This document shows positions 16,926 through 24,413 of a DNA stretch of 33,784 nucleotides, piece by piece. The notes below the pieces were generated by a model. The model did not search any database, was not told the DNA's origin, and saw only the letters and a list, made by a program, of their open reading frames with translations. Each line of letters opens with the position of its first letter. The first letter of the stretch is position 1. Source of the DNA: Candidatus Sulfotelmatobacter sp. (lineage in GTDB: Bacteria > Acidobacteriota > Terriglobia > Terriglobales > Acidobacteriaceae); NCBI GenBank assembly GCA_030038255.1, contig JASHPH010000330.1, positions 1 through 33,784 of the forward strand, read 5' to 3'. Both the position numbers and the translations under genes were made by a program.

Positions 16926-17024
16926 GAATCTGAGAAATGAAGCTGCCGATGGTTAGCCCGCCTAACTGTTGATCCTGAGGCCGCCCCTTCTTTCAGGACA
17001 GCCTGTCGCGCTACTATTACTTGC

Positions 17025-17867
17025 TTGCGACGCAAAAAGTCACCGCGATCAAGGCGTGCTGCCAGGTCGAAGAGCGTGCGGTTTCTGACTGTGGGGCAGA
17101 CCGCGCGAATTCTGGGAATCAGTTCCTCCACCTTGCGCCTATGGGAAAGCGTGGGTCTTGTAACGCCCGCGCGCAGTGCAGGCAGCTATCGTCTATATGC
17201 TCCCGAGTTGCTCGATGTTCTCAAACGCATCAAGTACCTGCGTGATGTAAAAAAGTTAAACGTCCCCGGGATAAAAGAGGCATTGGGAAACAACTTACCT
17301 GTCAACCAATCCTCGCATGCGGGCAAGCCCACTCCGGATCTGGGTAACAAACTTCGGCGACTTCGCAAGAAAAGAGGTCTAACCGTAACGGAGGCGGCCA
17401 GGCAGGCCCACATATCCGCAGGCTTTCTCAGCGCCATCGAACTCTCTCGTGCCAACCCTTCCGTAGCCACAATTTACCGTTTGGCGGCGGCGTACGGTAC
17501 GACGGTACTGGACCTGTACGACTTGCCAGCGCAATCGAATCGTGTGATTCGGCCGCGCAATCGCAAAAACCTGGAGACGAAATCCGGTGTTCGCATGGAA
17601 TTGCTCTCTACAGGCACGAAGATGCTCGAATCCATGTTGATACGGGTTCCACCTGGAGCGGGAAGTGACGGCACATACATGCACCAAGGCGAAGATTTCC
17701 TTTACATGCTCGATGGAACGTTGGAAGTCTGGCTTGATGAAGTGGAATGTCACCTACTTGAGCAGGGCGATAGCTTCTGGTTCGAAAGTAACCGCGGCCA
17801 CCGCTGGTTTAACCCCACGAACAGAGAGGCGGCGGTTTTGTGGGTTAACACTCCTCCAACATTCTGA
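17025..17867 (+). CDS. Three-domain MerR-XRE-cupin transcription regulator
   Basis: Protein of 280 residues joining two DNA-binding domains and a ligand-binding domain. Residues about 20-88 are a MerR-type winged helix (LTVGQTARILGISSSTLRLW, then ESVGLVTPARSAGSYRLY). Residues about 106-166 are an XRE helix-turn-helix (GNKLRRLRKKRGLTVTEAAR, ISAGFLSAIELSRANPSVAT). Residues about 195-275 are a cupin_2 barrel (THE block HQGEDFLYMLDGTLEVWLD, EQGDSFWFESNRGHRWFNP). XRE-cupin regulators such as PuuR commonly control amine or amino-acid catabolism; the added MerR head is unusual. The start is unclear: TTG 17025 gives a basic 17-residue tail, and GTG 17076 begins just before the MerR domain. Neither has a strong ribosome site. 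It follows thiD in the same direction after 99 bases, and the polyamine-dehydrogenase-like gene lies beyond it, convergent. Confidence 0.85.
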   Translation: MRRKKSPRSRRAARSKSVRFLTVGQTARILGISSSTLRLWESVGLVTPARSAGSYRLYAPELLDVLKRIKYLRDVKKLNVPGIKEALGNNLPVNQSSHAGKPTPDLGNKLRRLRKKRGLTVTEAARQAHISAGFLSAIELSRANPSVATIYRLAAAYGTTVLDLYDLPAQSNRVIRPRNRKNLETKSGVRMELLSTGTKMLESMLIRVPPGAGSDGTYMHQGEDFLYMLDGTLEVWLDEVECHLLEQGDSFWFESNRGHRWFNPTNREAAVLWVNTPPTF

Positions 17868-17896
17868 TCTTCGCTCCTGGGCTCACGCTGGAGAAT

Positions 17897-18019
17897 CTAG
17901 AAGCTGAATCGCAAAGAGAGCTGCTGGACCCGCGCGAGCGTCAACGTATTGCGGTACAAGCCGAATGCCGTCATCGGGAGTGAAAACGTTGGAGGGCGGA
18001 GCGCAGGTGCCCGGCTCAT
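17897..18019 (-). pseudogene. Remnant of an Oar-like TonB-dependent receptor gene (3' end only)
   Basis: The minus strand encodes TLTLARVQQLSLRFSF followed by TAG (17897-17899). It aligns with the C-terminus of the complete receptor in this window, TLTKPRVMEFALRYSF, sharing TLT, RV, LR and SF, and it ends in the aromatic residue required of barrel proteins. Homology is convincing over about 23 codons (17900-17971). In-frame ATGs at 17974 and 18019 extend it, but the extra residues show no receptor similarity. The plug, the amino-terminal domain and nearly all of the barrel are missing. A promoter-like element (18066-18095) lies directly upstream on the same strand. The simplest reading is a receptor gene whose body was deleted, leaving its promoter and last codons. 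A functional micropeptide is unlikely. Confidence 0.6.
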
Positions 18020-18065
18020 GCAAGGCGGGCTAGAAGGGGACCGCAAACCCTACTATAGGTCGGGA

Positions 18066-18095
18066 AGGTTAGAGAAGGCGCGCCGACCTTGTCAA
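18066..18095 (-). promoter_or_regulatory. Promoter-like element A, upstream of receptor remnant
   Basis: On the minus strand, TTGACA (18090-18095) and TAACCT (18066-18071) are 18 bases apart. The segment 18051-18079 matches 20395-20423 (element B) at 24 of 29 positions, and GGAAGGTTAGAGAAG also occurs in the reverse orientation in element C. Transcription would run leftward through the receptor remnant and into the antisense strand of the regulator gene. Confidence 0.5.
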
Positions 18096-18158
18096 GCAAC
18101 AAATGGATATGCCTGCCCTGGCAAAGTGCGCGCAATGGCTGCTTTTGCGGGCACGGCG

Positions 18159-20135
18159 TCAGACGGACAGAAGCTCCTGCACTGCCCGATAACCTTGATC
18201 GATAGCCTGGTCGGTGTAAGCGGCCGCGGCCGCATCGGAATTCGCAATCGTGATGCGCCCAAACGGACGGCGAGCAATGTCGCACGGCCGTTTGCCTTCA
18301 GGCCAATCCAGATCCCACAGCGGGTTGTATTCGTACGCGTAGCCGTGCGGCCAGCGATTCACAGTAATAGCCTCGATATCGCGGGCAGGATCAAAACCGC
18401 CGCCGGCTAACACGCGTGCAAGTTGGTCGCGGATGTTTCGCTCAAAAGTCTCAAACGGCGTAGCCAGCAAATCGTAGTGCCCGGCGCGCTGCTGCTCTCT
18501 GGCAGAAAGGCCCGGCTGGCAAGGAGTGCGCAGCATGTGCACCAGGACCGGGTCCTCGGGAGATTGTGGCGGCTTGTAGTCACCGATGTTGACAGCCTGA
18601 TCCAGATTCATCGAGGTGTGATACATGCCCGGACAGGAGACACCCGTGACGCCAAGTCTTTGAAATGCTGTCCAGTTGCGGAGGCCTACAACTGTGTAAA
18701 CCAACGGCACCTTCACCCCATAGTGCAGCGCTTCTTTCTGCTGTGCAGGCAGGTCCGGGCAAAGGTACGGAATGACCATATTCCAGCAGGCCAGCACCAC
18801 TCCTTTGGCACGTACGCTGTACGCTTTCTGATCACGACCGTACACGACCTCAACTTGCTTGGCGGAGGCAGCATCTCCTACATGGCGCGAAAGCACCACC
18901 GTGCTGTTCAGGCGTATACGGACTGGAGAATCTGCGTGATCAAGGCGACCGTAGTCCATCTTGGCGGTCACAATATCCTCAGCCGTGCTACCTGCAGCCG
19001 AACCTGGAACTAGCGACCGCACTAACATTCGCGCGATCGAAGCATTGCCGTCGGGAAAGTGGAAGTAGAACTCTTCCTGTCGTGTCACCTCTCCCAATGC
19101 GGTGAAGGTCAGGCCTTTTGAAGGTACGCGATCAAGACCCATTCCCTGAAAACCAGGAAAGTGAATGGCCCAGCAATCCAGTGCCGGAACCGCGTCGATG
19201 CCGATTCCATACAGCCCATGAGTACGAGTTTGGTAGAAGGGAATAACGTCGGGATGCGCCTTGACCACGTTGAGCAGGAAGTCCTTGTAGCTCATCTTGG
19301 AGAGCCGGGCTTTCTTCTGCTCCTGAGGCACTCCTTCCATGTAGTCAACTTTTGCTTCTTGAATGCGCGCGATATCTTGCTGAGCCTGCGCCGACAGCGG
19401 AGTCCGCGCGAGAAAGTCCGCCCATTTGCCGGACGCGCCCTGCCGCCCATAGAAGCCTCCCGGCGCATTGGTGACCAATCGCTCGGCTCCGAAAGTCTCC
19501 TTGTCAAAGAAATAGCCAAATCCAAGAGCGCCGAACGCTCCGTTGCCGGCGTATTTCTTCTCGAGTGCCGGGGGATCGATGCCCAGCTCGGTAAGTAGTC
19601 CGCGCGCTTCCTTGCTGTAAGGAAACGGCGACTCAATCGATACAGTTCCGCCATTGGCCAGCAGCATTCGTCCACCGAGATGGAACTCGTTTCTCTTAGC
19701 GTGCCCGCCGAAATCGTCGTGATTGTCGAGGATCAGAATGCGAGCGGAAGGCCCGGTGTGCTTGCGATAAAAGTACGCGGCCGCCAAACCGCTGATGCCG
19801 CCGCCTGCCACCACCAGGTCATATTCCTCGCCCGTCTCCACCGGCTTGCCTGCTTTTTCCCAGAAGGTTCCATCGCGCAGCGTGTGGGCGACTTCAAAAG
19901 CGCCGGGATGACTTCCGCGCATTCCCGTGAGCGTTGGAGGATAGTAGTTAGGGCGATCCTGCGCCGAAAGTGCGGGCGCTTGAGCTGCGAGCAGCGCTCC
20001 CAGCCACGGGCTGGCCAGCACGCCCCCGGCGCCGATGGCCATGCCGTTCAAGAAATCACGGCGCGTGATGTTGCGGTTCATGCCTAGCTGGCGATCGCGA
20101 GAACGACTGCCGTTTTCATCTGCGAAGTCGGTCAT
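18159..20135 (-). CDS. Tat-exported spermidine dehydrogenase-like FAD oxidoreductase 1
   Basis: FAD-dependent amine-oxidase-fold protein of 658 residues resembling the spermidine dehydrogenase (SpdH) family, which oxidatively cleaves spermidine in the periplasm. A twin-arginine signal is clear: ITRRDFLNG (Arg25-Arg26), then a hydrophobic stretch to about residue 57. The FAD Rossmann motif is YDLVVAGGGISGLAAAYFYR (glycines at 111-116), followed by ILILDNHDDFGGHAKRNEF. Later blocks include FHFPDGNASIARMLVRSLVP and NRWPHGYAYEYNPLWDLD, with GRITIANSDAAA near the end, the usual place of the last FAD contacts. The start at ATG 20135 is supported because the paralog at 24414 carries the same RDR-LGM-TRRDFLNG spacing. 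Its promoter is probably element B, leaving a leader of about 265 bases that holds an 18-bp palindrome. The substrate is assigned by family resemblance only. Confidence 0.8.
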   Translation of the reverse strand: MTDFADENGSRSRDRQLGMNRNITRRDFLNGMAIGAGGVLASPWLGALLAAQAPALSAQDRPNYYPPTLTGMRGSHPGAFEVAHTLRDGTFWEKAGKPVETGEEYDLVVAGGGISGLAAAYFYRKHTGPSARILILDNHDDFGGHAKRNEFHLGGRMLLANGGTVSIESPFPYSKEARGLLTELGIDPPALEKKYAGNGAFGALGFGYFFDKETFGAERLVTNAPGGFYGRQGASGKWADFLARTPLSAQAQQDIARIQEAKVDYMEGVPQEQKKARLSKMSYKDFLLNVVKAHPDVIPFYQTRTHGLYGIGIDAVPALDCWAIHFPGFQGMGLDRVPSKGLTFTALGEVTRQEEFYFHFPDGNASIARMLVRSLVPGSAAGSTAEDIVTAKMDYGRLDHADSPVRIRLNSTVVLSRHVGDAASAKQVEVVYGRDQKAYSVRAKGVVLACWNMVIPYLCPDLPAQQKEALHYGVKVPLVYTVVGLRNWTAFQRLGVTGVSCPGMYHTSMNLDQAVNIGDYKPPQSPEDPVLVHMLRTPCQPGLSAREQQRAGHYDLLATPFETFERNIRDQLARVLAGGGFDPARDIEAITVNRWPHGYAYEYNPLWDLDWPEGKRPCDIARRPFGRITIANSDAAAAAYTDQAIDQGYRAVQELLSV

Positions 20136-20251
20136 ATTCCTTTACACACCTTTTCACTTGTTCCTGAACTGCTCCGTAGACCTGTCCATTGCTATACCCA
20201 TGCCTGTCACTCCTGATTACCAAGTTATCATCGCCGGAAATTTATGTTTCA

Positions 20252-20269
20252 ACTATGGTCGACCATAGT
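20252..20269. promoter_or_regulatory. Perfect 18-bp palindrome, candidate operator
   Basis: ACTATGGTCGACCATAGT is a perfect inverted repeat with no spacer. It lies downstream of promoter B and about 115 bases before the dehydrogenase 1 start, where a bound protein would block elongation. The core GGTCGACC recurs at 24363-24370, just upstream of the second dehydrogenase gene. The TGGT..ACCA form resembles GntR/FadR-type sites but with two central bases instead of three. Confidence 0.5.
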
Positions 20270-20409
20270 CCCGATCTTGAGACACGGCCGGGTTCAACCA
20301 GATGCACGATAAATAAGCAGAAACATCAAGTGCCGCATTGAGGGGCCCACCGTTACGGTTGAAGAGATGGCTGCCTGTCACAGCCGAGGCACATTACTAC
20401 AAGTCCGCA

Positions 20410-20438
20410 AGGTTAGAAAAGGCTATGAGTACTGTCAA
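20410..20438 (-). promoter_or_regulatory. Promoter element B, for dehydrogenase 1
   Basis: On the minus strand, TTGACA (20433-20438) and TAACCT (20410-20415) are 17 bases apart. The predicted transcription start is near 20403. It shares 24 of 29 bases with element A from the -10 region into the initially transcribed region. Confidence 0.55.
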
Positions 20439-20556
20439 GAAAAAATGAAAGGCTAAATCGCGAACGGCTCCCGGCGCAGTTCACCGGGAGGGGCCCGACC
20501 TTTAGGGCTTCCGGGAATGATCTAAAAAACGCCTTGCCGCCAGAGGAATTTTCTGC

Positions 20557-20586
20557 TTGACACCGAAGCCATTGCTTCTCTAACCT
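20557..20586 (+). promoter_or_regulatory. Promoter element C, for receptor 2 operon
   Basis: TTGACA (20557-20562) and TAACCT (20581-20586) are 18 bases apart. The stretch CTTCTCTAACCTTCC around the -10 is identical to element A read on its own strand. The predicted start near 20593 gives the receptor transcript a leader of about 225 bases. Confidence 0.55.
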
Positions 20587-20817
20587 TCCACAATTCTCGT
20601 AAGGTTCGGCGAATTCTACAAAGATAAAATTCGGTCGCAAAGGCAGGTAAGGAGCCGGTATCGTTCTCTATGACCTGCGAAGTCTCTTTCGGTGATGCTG
20701 TTCTCCCCTTTGATGAGTCGTCCTCTCCATTGTTGCCGGTTGCCGCTTTCAAACTTCGGAACTTCTATTTCCGATTCGAATGGGTACAAACACTCAACCT
20801 TCGCCGGAGGGCTCTCA

Positions 20818-23800
20818 ATGGCACTTCGAAGCTGCGTAAGTCTTTCTGACTCACCCTGTAGAAGGCGGGCGGCAAGCGCTGTGCCTCTGGCCGCCTTCAT
20901 CCTCGTTTTCGCAGTTTCTGCCTGGGCGCAAAATACCAACGGACGTGTGATTGGGATAGTCACAGATCCTCGGGGCGCGGCCGTGGCCAAGGCCAAGGTG
21001 ATCGTGACCAACGTCGGCACTAACGTCAGCTGGAATACGGAGACCGATGAGAGGGGAAGCTACCAGGTGCTCGATGTCCCCATCGGCATGTACAAAGTGA
21101 CGGTGGAGAGCCCCGGATTTGCCAGGGCCACGACAGAACCACAGGAACTCACGGTTAACCAGTCCCTGCGCATCGATGTTCCCTTGAAAGTGGGTGCGGT
21201 GAACGAAACCGTCGAGGTGCAATCGCAAGCCGCTCAGGTCGAAACAGTGAACCCCACGATCGGAGGAACGGTCACTGGCAAAGCCATTCAGGATCTGCCC
21301 CTCAACGGACGCAATACTCTGGATCTGGCGCTCACGCAACCTGGGGTCGTTCCCATCGCCGACGACATCGGGACGTACGGCACAAGCAACGGCGGGGCCA
21401 CCGAGGAAGGGCTCGGCGGAATCAGCGTGGCGGGCGGCCGCGGCGACGCCATAACGTATTTGCTCGACGGCGGCATGAACAATCGAACCACCAGCAACCA
21501 GGTCGTCTTCAATCCCAATCCTGAAGCGGTCGAGGAATTCAAGCTTCTCGAGAACAATTACACCGCTGAATATGGCAGGAACGGAGGCGGAACGATCAGC
21601 GTAGTCCTGAAGTCGGGCACCAACACCTTGCATGGAAGCCTGTTCGAATACTTGCGCAACGACGATTTCAACGCCAACGACTATATCGATAACGAACTCG
21701 GGCTGCCTCGCCAGGTACTCAAGCGCAACCAGTTTGGAGGCGTGATTGGCGGACCAATCACGCTGGGCAAGTGGCTCAACGGAAAAGATAGGTTCTTCTT
21801 CTTCTTTGGCTATCAAGGGCAGCGGCTGGCAGAAACCGTCAACGAAGGATTCGTAACAACATACACTCCCGCAGAGTTAAACGGGGACTTCTCACAAGGC
21901 TACAATGGAGGTCCCGATCCGTTTGTGCAGTGTTTTCTTACGGGGAATCCAGCCATCGTTCTCCCGGACAATTTGGGAACTTGTGGAAGCATCGGCCAGG
22001 TGGCCCATCCATACTACCAGTCGAACTCCGCTCTCGCTGCGCAGGCCATCATCGACCCTACAAAGATCGATCCGGTTGCTCAGAAATACATCGCCGCTGG
22101 CATCATTCCGACCTCGCCCAGCGGTCAGATCTTTCCCAAAGGGCCGGAAACGGACAATGTCGATCAGTATGTCGGCAAGTTTGACTTCTTCGCAACCACA
22201 AACGATCGTGTCTCGATTTCCCTCGGCACCAACAAGGAGCCCATTGCCAATCCGTTCTTTGGAGCCCCAAGCGGCAACGTCCCCGGTTTTACTGCTGCGG
22301 ATACGACTTGGGCCTACTTCGGCAACATCAACTACACCAAGACCATTTCGCTTTCCACGCTGAACGAGGTTCTCATCACCGCGCAACGTTTCCATGAGAC
22401 CGCTCTTCCCACCAGTCATCTACCCACGCCAACGCAATTGGGCGTCAATATCCAGTCCGATGATCCTTTCGGGCCGCCGTCGCTGTCATTCGCCAGCGGC
22501 ATGAACGTGGGATTCAATCCCAATGTGACCTGGAAGTCCGACAACAACTATGCCTTTGCCGATACCCTGAGCTGGAATCGCGGACACCACACCTACAAAT
22601 TCGGCGGCCGCTTCGGAATCATCCAGGAGAACTCGATCTACGCGTACCAGACCAATGGAATCTTCTATTTCTCCGGAATTTATGGCATCGGCTCCCTAAA
22701 CGATTTGGCGGACTTCTTGTTCGGAGCCTCGGACACGTTTTCCGAATATTCGAAAGCCCCCAGCAATGAGCACCAAAAGCAGTACGCAGCCTTCGCCCAG
22801 GACGAATGGAAAGCGACGCCGCGGCTGACGCTGACCTATGGGCTTCGCTACGAATACACCAGCCCTGAGGCCGATACCCATGGATACAGCTTCAGCATTG
22901 TCCCGGGCCGGCAGTCGATAAAGTTTCCGGGAGCGCCGCTTGGGTTCCTGGTTCCCGGTGATCCCGGAGCGCCGCGCGGCTGGTACTACCCCGACTATAC
23001 GAATCTTTCTCCGCGCATCGGCATCGCGTGGGATCCCTTCGGCAACGGAAAAACCAGCATCCGCGGCGGGGGCGGACTGTTCTTTGACACGCTGAACGGC
23101 TGGATGTCCGATTGGGCAACGGACGAGGCGCCATGGGCTGGCGGCGCGTATTTTGGCTTCGTCCCGAGCCAGGTTCCCACCAATGCGGTGGGCACAATCC
23201 TTTCCGATCCCTACGGCACGGGGGGCGTTGCGGATCCGTTTCCTTCGCAAATACCGCCGCCTTCGAACATCAACTTTGCCGCTGCCGGGTTCACGCCTTT
23301 CCTGGGCTCGGGAAACAATTTCGTGAACATCCACTTGCGGACGCCCTTCATTTACCAATACAACCTGAGCATCCAGCGCCAGCTCGCCAACGGCCTCATG
23401 GCCGAGATCGGCTACGTTGGCAGCTCCTCGCACAAACTTCTCACGTGGGTCGATCAAGATCCATTTATTCTGGGCAGCAGCACGCGCATTCTGAACCAGG
23501 AACTTTTGGCCTCGAATCCCAGCGCCGATCCCAACACCTACGGCTTCGCGCCCACCTTTGATGGCCTCAACCACGCGAACTACAACGGCCTGTTGAGCAG
23601 TCTTACGAAGCGAGCGCAGGATGTGCGCTACGTCGGAAATGTGTTCTTCACAGCCTCCTACACCTGGTCTCACAATCTCGACAACGGAACAGGATTCAAT
23701 TCTCGCGTCTCGTCCATTCCTTTCTACAATCACAACCAGTTCTACGGGAACTCGGATTTTGATCTGCGTCAGAGACTAGCCTTCAGCGGGGGTTGGGACC

Positions 23801-24363
23801 TGCCCTTCGCCAAAACATGGGAGACCGGCCCGAAGCGGTTGACCAGCGGTTGGAGCCTGTATCCCATTTACTTCATCCAATCGGGAATCCCGCTCGACTT
23901 TCTTGCCGGCTTAATCCAAAGCAACACGGACCCCGGCCCATCGGGGGCAGGCGACTCGGAGATCGTCAGAGCCGATCAAATGGTCAGCTCCGTGCAAAAA
24001 CTTAATCCACGTACAGTACAGACATGCAACGGAGCCCCCTGTAATTTCTGGTTCAATCCGAATGACTTCCAACCCGATGCTTGTATCGCTGCGGGCACGT
24101 GTCCGCTGGGCTTCTATGGAACTTACCGCCGCAATTCACTCCATGGCCCGCGCCACTCCAATCTCGATCTGGCCCTGGAGAAGTCAACCGACCTTATCGG
24201 GGAACGGACGAAACTCCTCTTCCGCGCAGAGGCTTTCAACCTCTTTAATCATGCAGAATTCCGGCCGCCCGCAGCCACGAGCGTTACGTCGGGAACTTTC
24301 GGTCAAATCAGCGGGACCTACGCTCCGAGAATTTTGCAACTGGCTCTAAAGTTGAGCTTCTAG
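20818..24363 (+). CDS. Oar-like TonB-dependent outer-membrane receptor (module 2)
   Basis: Protein of 1181 residues, predicted outer-membrane importer. ATG 20818 is chosen because GGAGGG lies seven bases before it and a good signal peptide follows (basic RRRAAS, then AVPLAAFILVFAVSAWA, cleavage before QNTNG); in-frame codons upstream to 20692 are rejected. A carboxypeptidase-regulatory-like domain (about 40-125; GIVTDPRGAAVAKAKVIVTN, GSYQVLDVPIGMYKVTVE) precedes the plug (IQDLPLNGRNTLDLALTQPG, YLLDGGMNNR, EEFKLLENNYTAEYGRNGGG). A large barrel ends in LALKLSF. The family is the same as the receptor at 3980, but the plug text (LNGRNTLDL versus FEGRDPTQI) and length differ, so the substrate may differ. 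It heads a likely operon with dehydrogenase 2, amidohydrolase 2 and the GatZ-like gene (gaps of 50, 87 and 34 bases). Confidence 0.92.
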   Translation: MALRSCVSLSDSPCRRRAASAVPLAAFILVFAVSAWAQNTNGRVIGIVTDPRGAAVAKAKVIVTNVGTNVSWNTETDERGSYQVLDVPIGMYKVTVESPGFARATTEPQELTVNQSLRIDVPLKVGAVNETVEVQSQAAQVETVNPTIGGTVTGKAIQDLPLNGRNTLDLALTQPGVVPIADDIGTYGTSNGGATEEGLGGISVAGGRGDAITYLLDGGMNNRTTSNQVVFNPNPEAVEEFKLLENNYTAEYGRNGGGTISVVLKSGTNTLHGSLFEYLRNDDFNANDYIDNELGLPRQVLKRNQFGGVIGGPITLGKWLNGKDRFFFFFGYQGQRLAETVNEGFVTTYTPAELNGDFSQGYNGGPDPFVQCFLTGNPAIVLPDNLGTCGSIGQVAHPYYQSNSALAAQAIIDPTKIDPVAQKYIAAGIIPTSPSGQIFPKGPETDNVDQYVGKFDFFATTNDRVSISLGTNKEPIANPFFGAPSGNVPGFTAADTTWAYFGNINYTKTISLSTLNEVLITAQRFHETALPTSHLPTPTQLGVNIQSDDPFGPPSLSFASGMNVGFNPNVTWKSDNNYAFADTLSWNRGHHTYKFGGRFGIIQENSIYAYQTNGIFYFSGIYGIGSLNDLADFLFGASDTFSEYSKAPSNEHQKQYAAFAQDEWKATPRLTLTYGLRYEYTSPEADTHGYSFSIVPGRQSIKFPGAPLGFLVPGDPGAPRGWYYPDYTNLSPRIGIAWDPFGNGKTSIRGGGGLFFDTLNGWMSDWATDEAPWAGGAYFGFVPSQVPTNAVGTILSDPYGTGGVADPFPSQIPPPSNINFAAAGFTPFLGSGNNFVNIHLRTPFIYQYNLSIQRQLANGLMAEIGYVGSSSHKLLTWVDQDPFILGSSTRILNQELLASNPSADPNTYGFAPTFDGLNHANYNGLLSSLTKRAQDVRYVGNVFFTASYTWSHNLDNGTGFNSRVSSIPFYNHNQFYGNSDFDLRQRLAFSGGWDLPFAKTWETGPKRLTSGWSLYPIYFIQSGIPLDFLAGLIQSNTDPGPSGAGDSEIVRADQMVSSVQKLNPRTVQTCNGAPCNFWFNPNDFQPDACIAAGTCPLGFYGTYRRNSLHGPRHSNLDLALEKSTDLIGERTKLLFRAEAFNLFNHAEFRPPAATSVTSGTFGQISGTYAPRILQLALKLSF

Positions 24364-24413
24364 GTCGACCGTAAACGTGCAGGTCGGGCAGAGTCAGCTT
24401 CTGAGGAGGTAGC

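Larger units (their letters stand above)
20136..20817. other. Divergent regulatory region of module 2
   Basis: A 682-bp non-coding gap separates the leftward dehydrogenase gene and the rightward receptor gene. It contains, in order, a perfect 18-bp palindrome (20252-20269), promoter B (minus, 20410-20438) and promoter C (plus, 20557-20586). B and C point away from each other, so each predicted leader is long (roughly 265 and 225 bases). No convincing open frame or known riboswitch was seen. Confidence 0.6.

Noticed and set aside
22696-23733. Long minus-strand open frame (345 codons) opposite the second receptor gene
   Set aside because: Same reason: antisense to barrel codons, with no domain, signal peptide or ribosome site.
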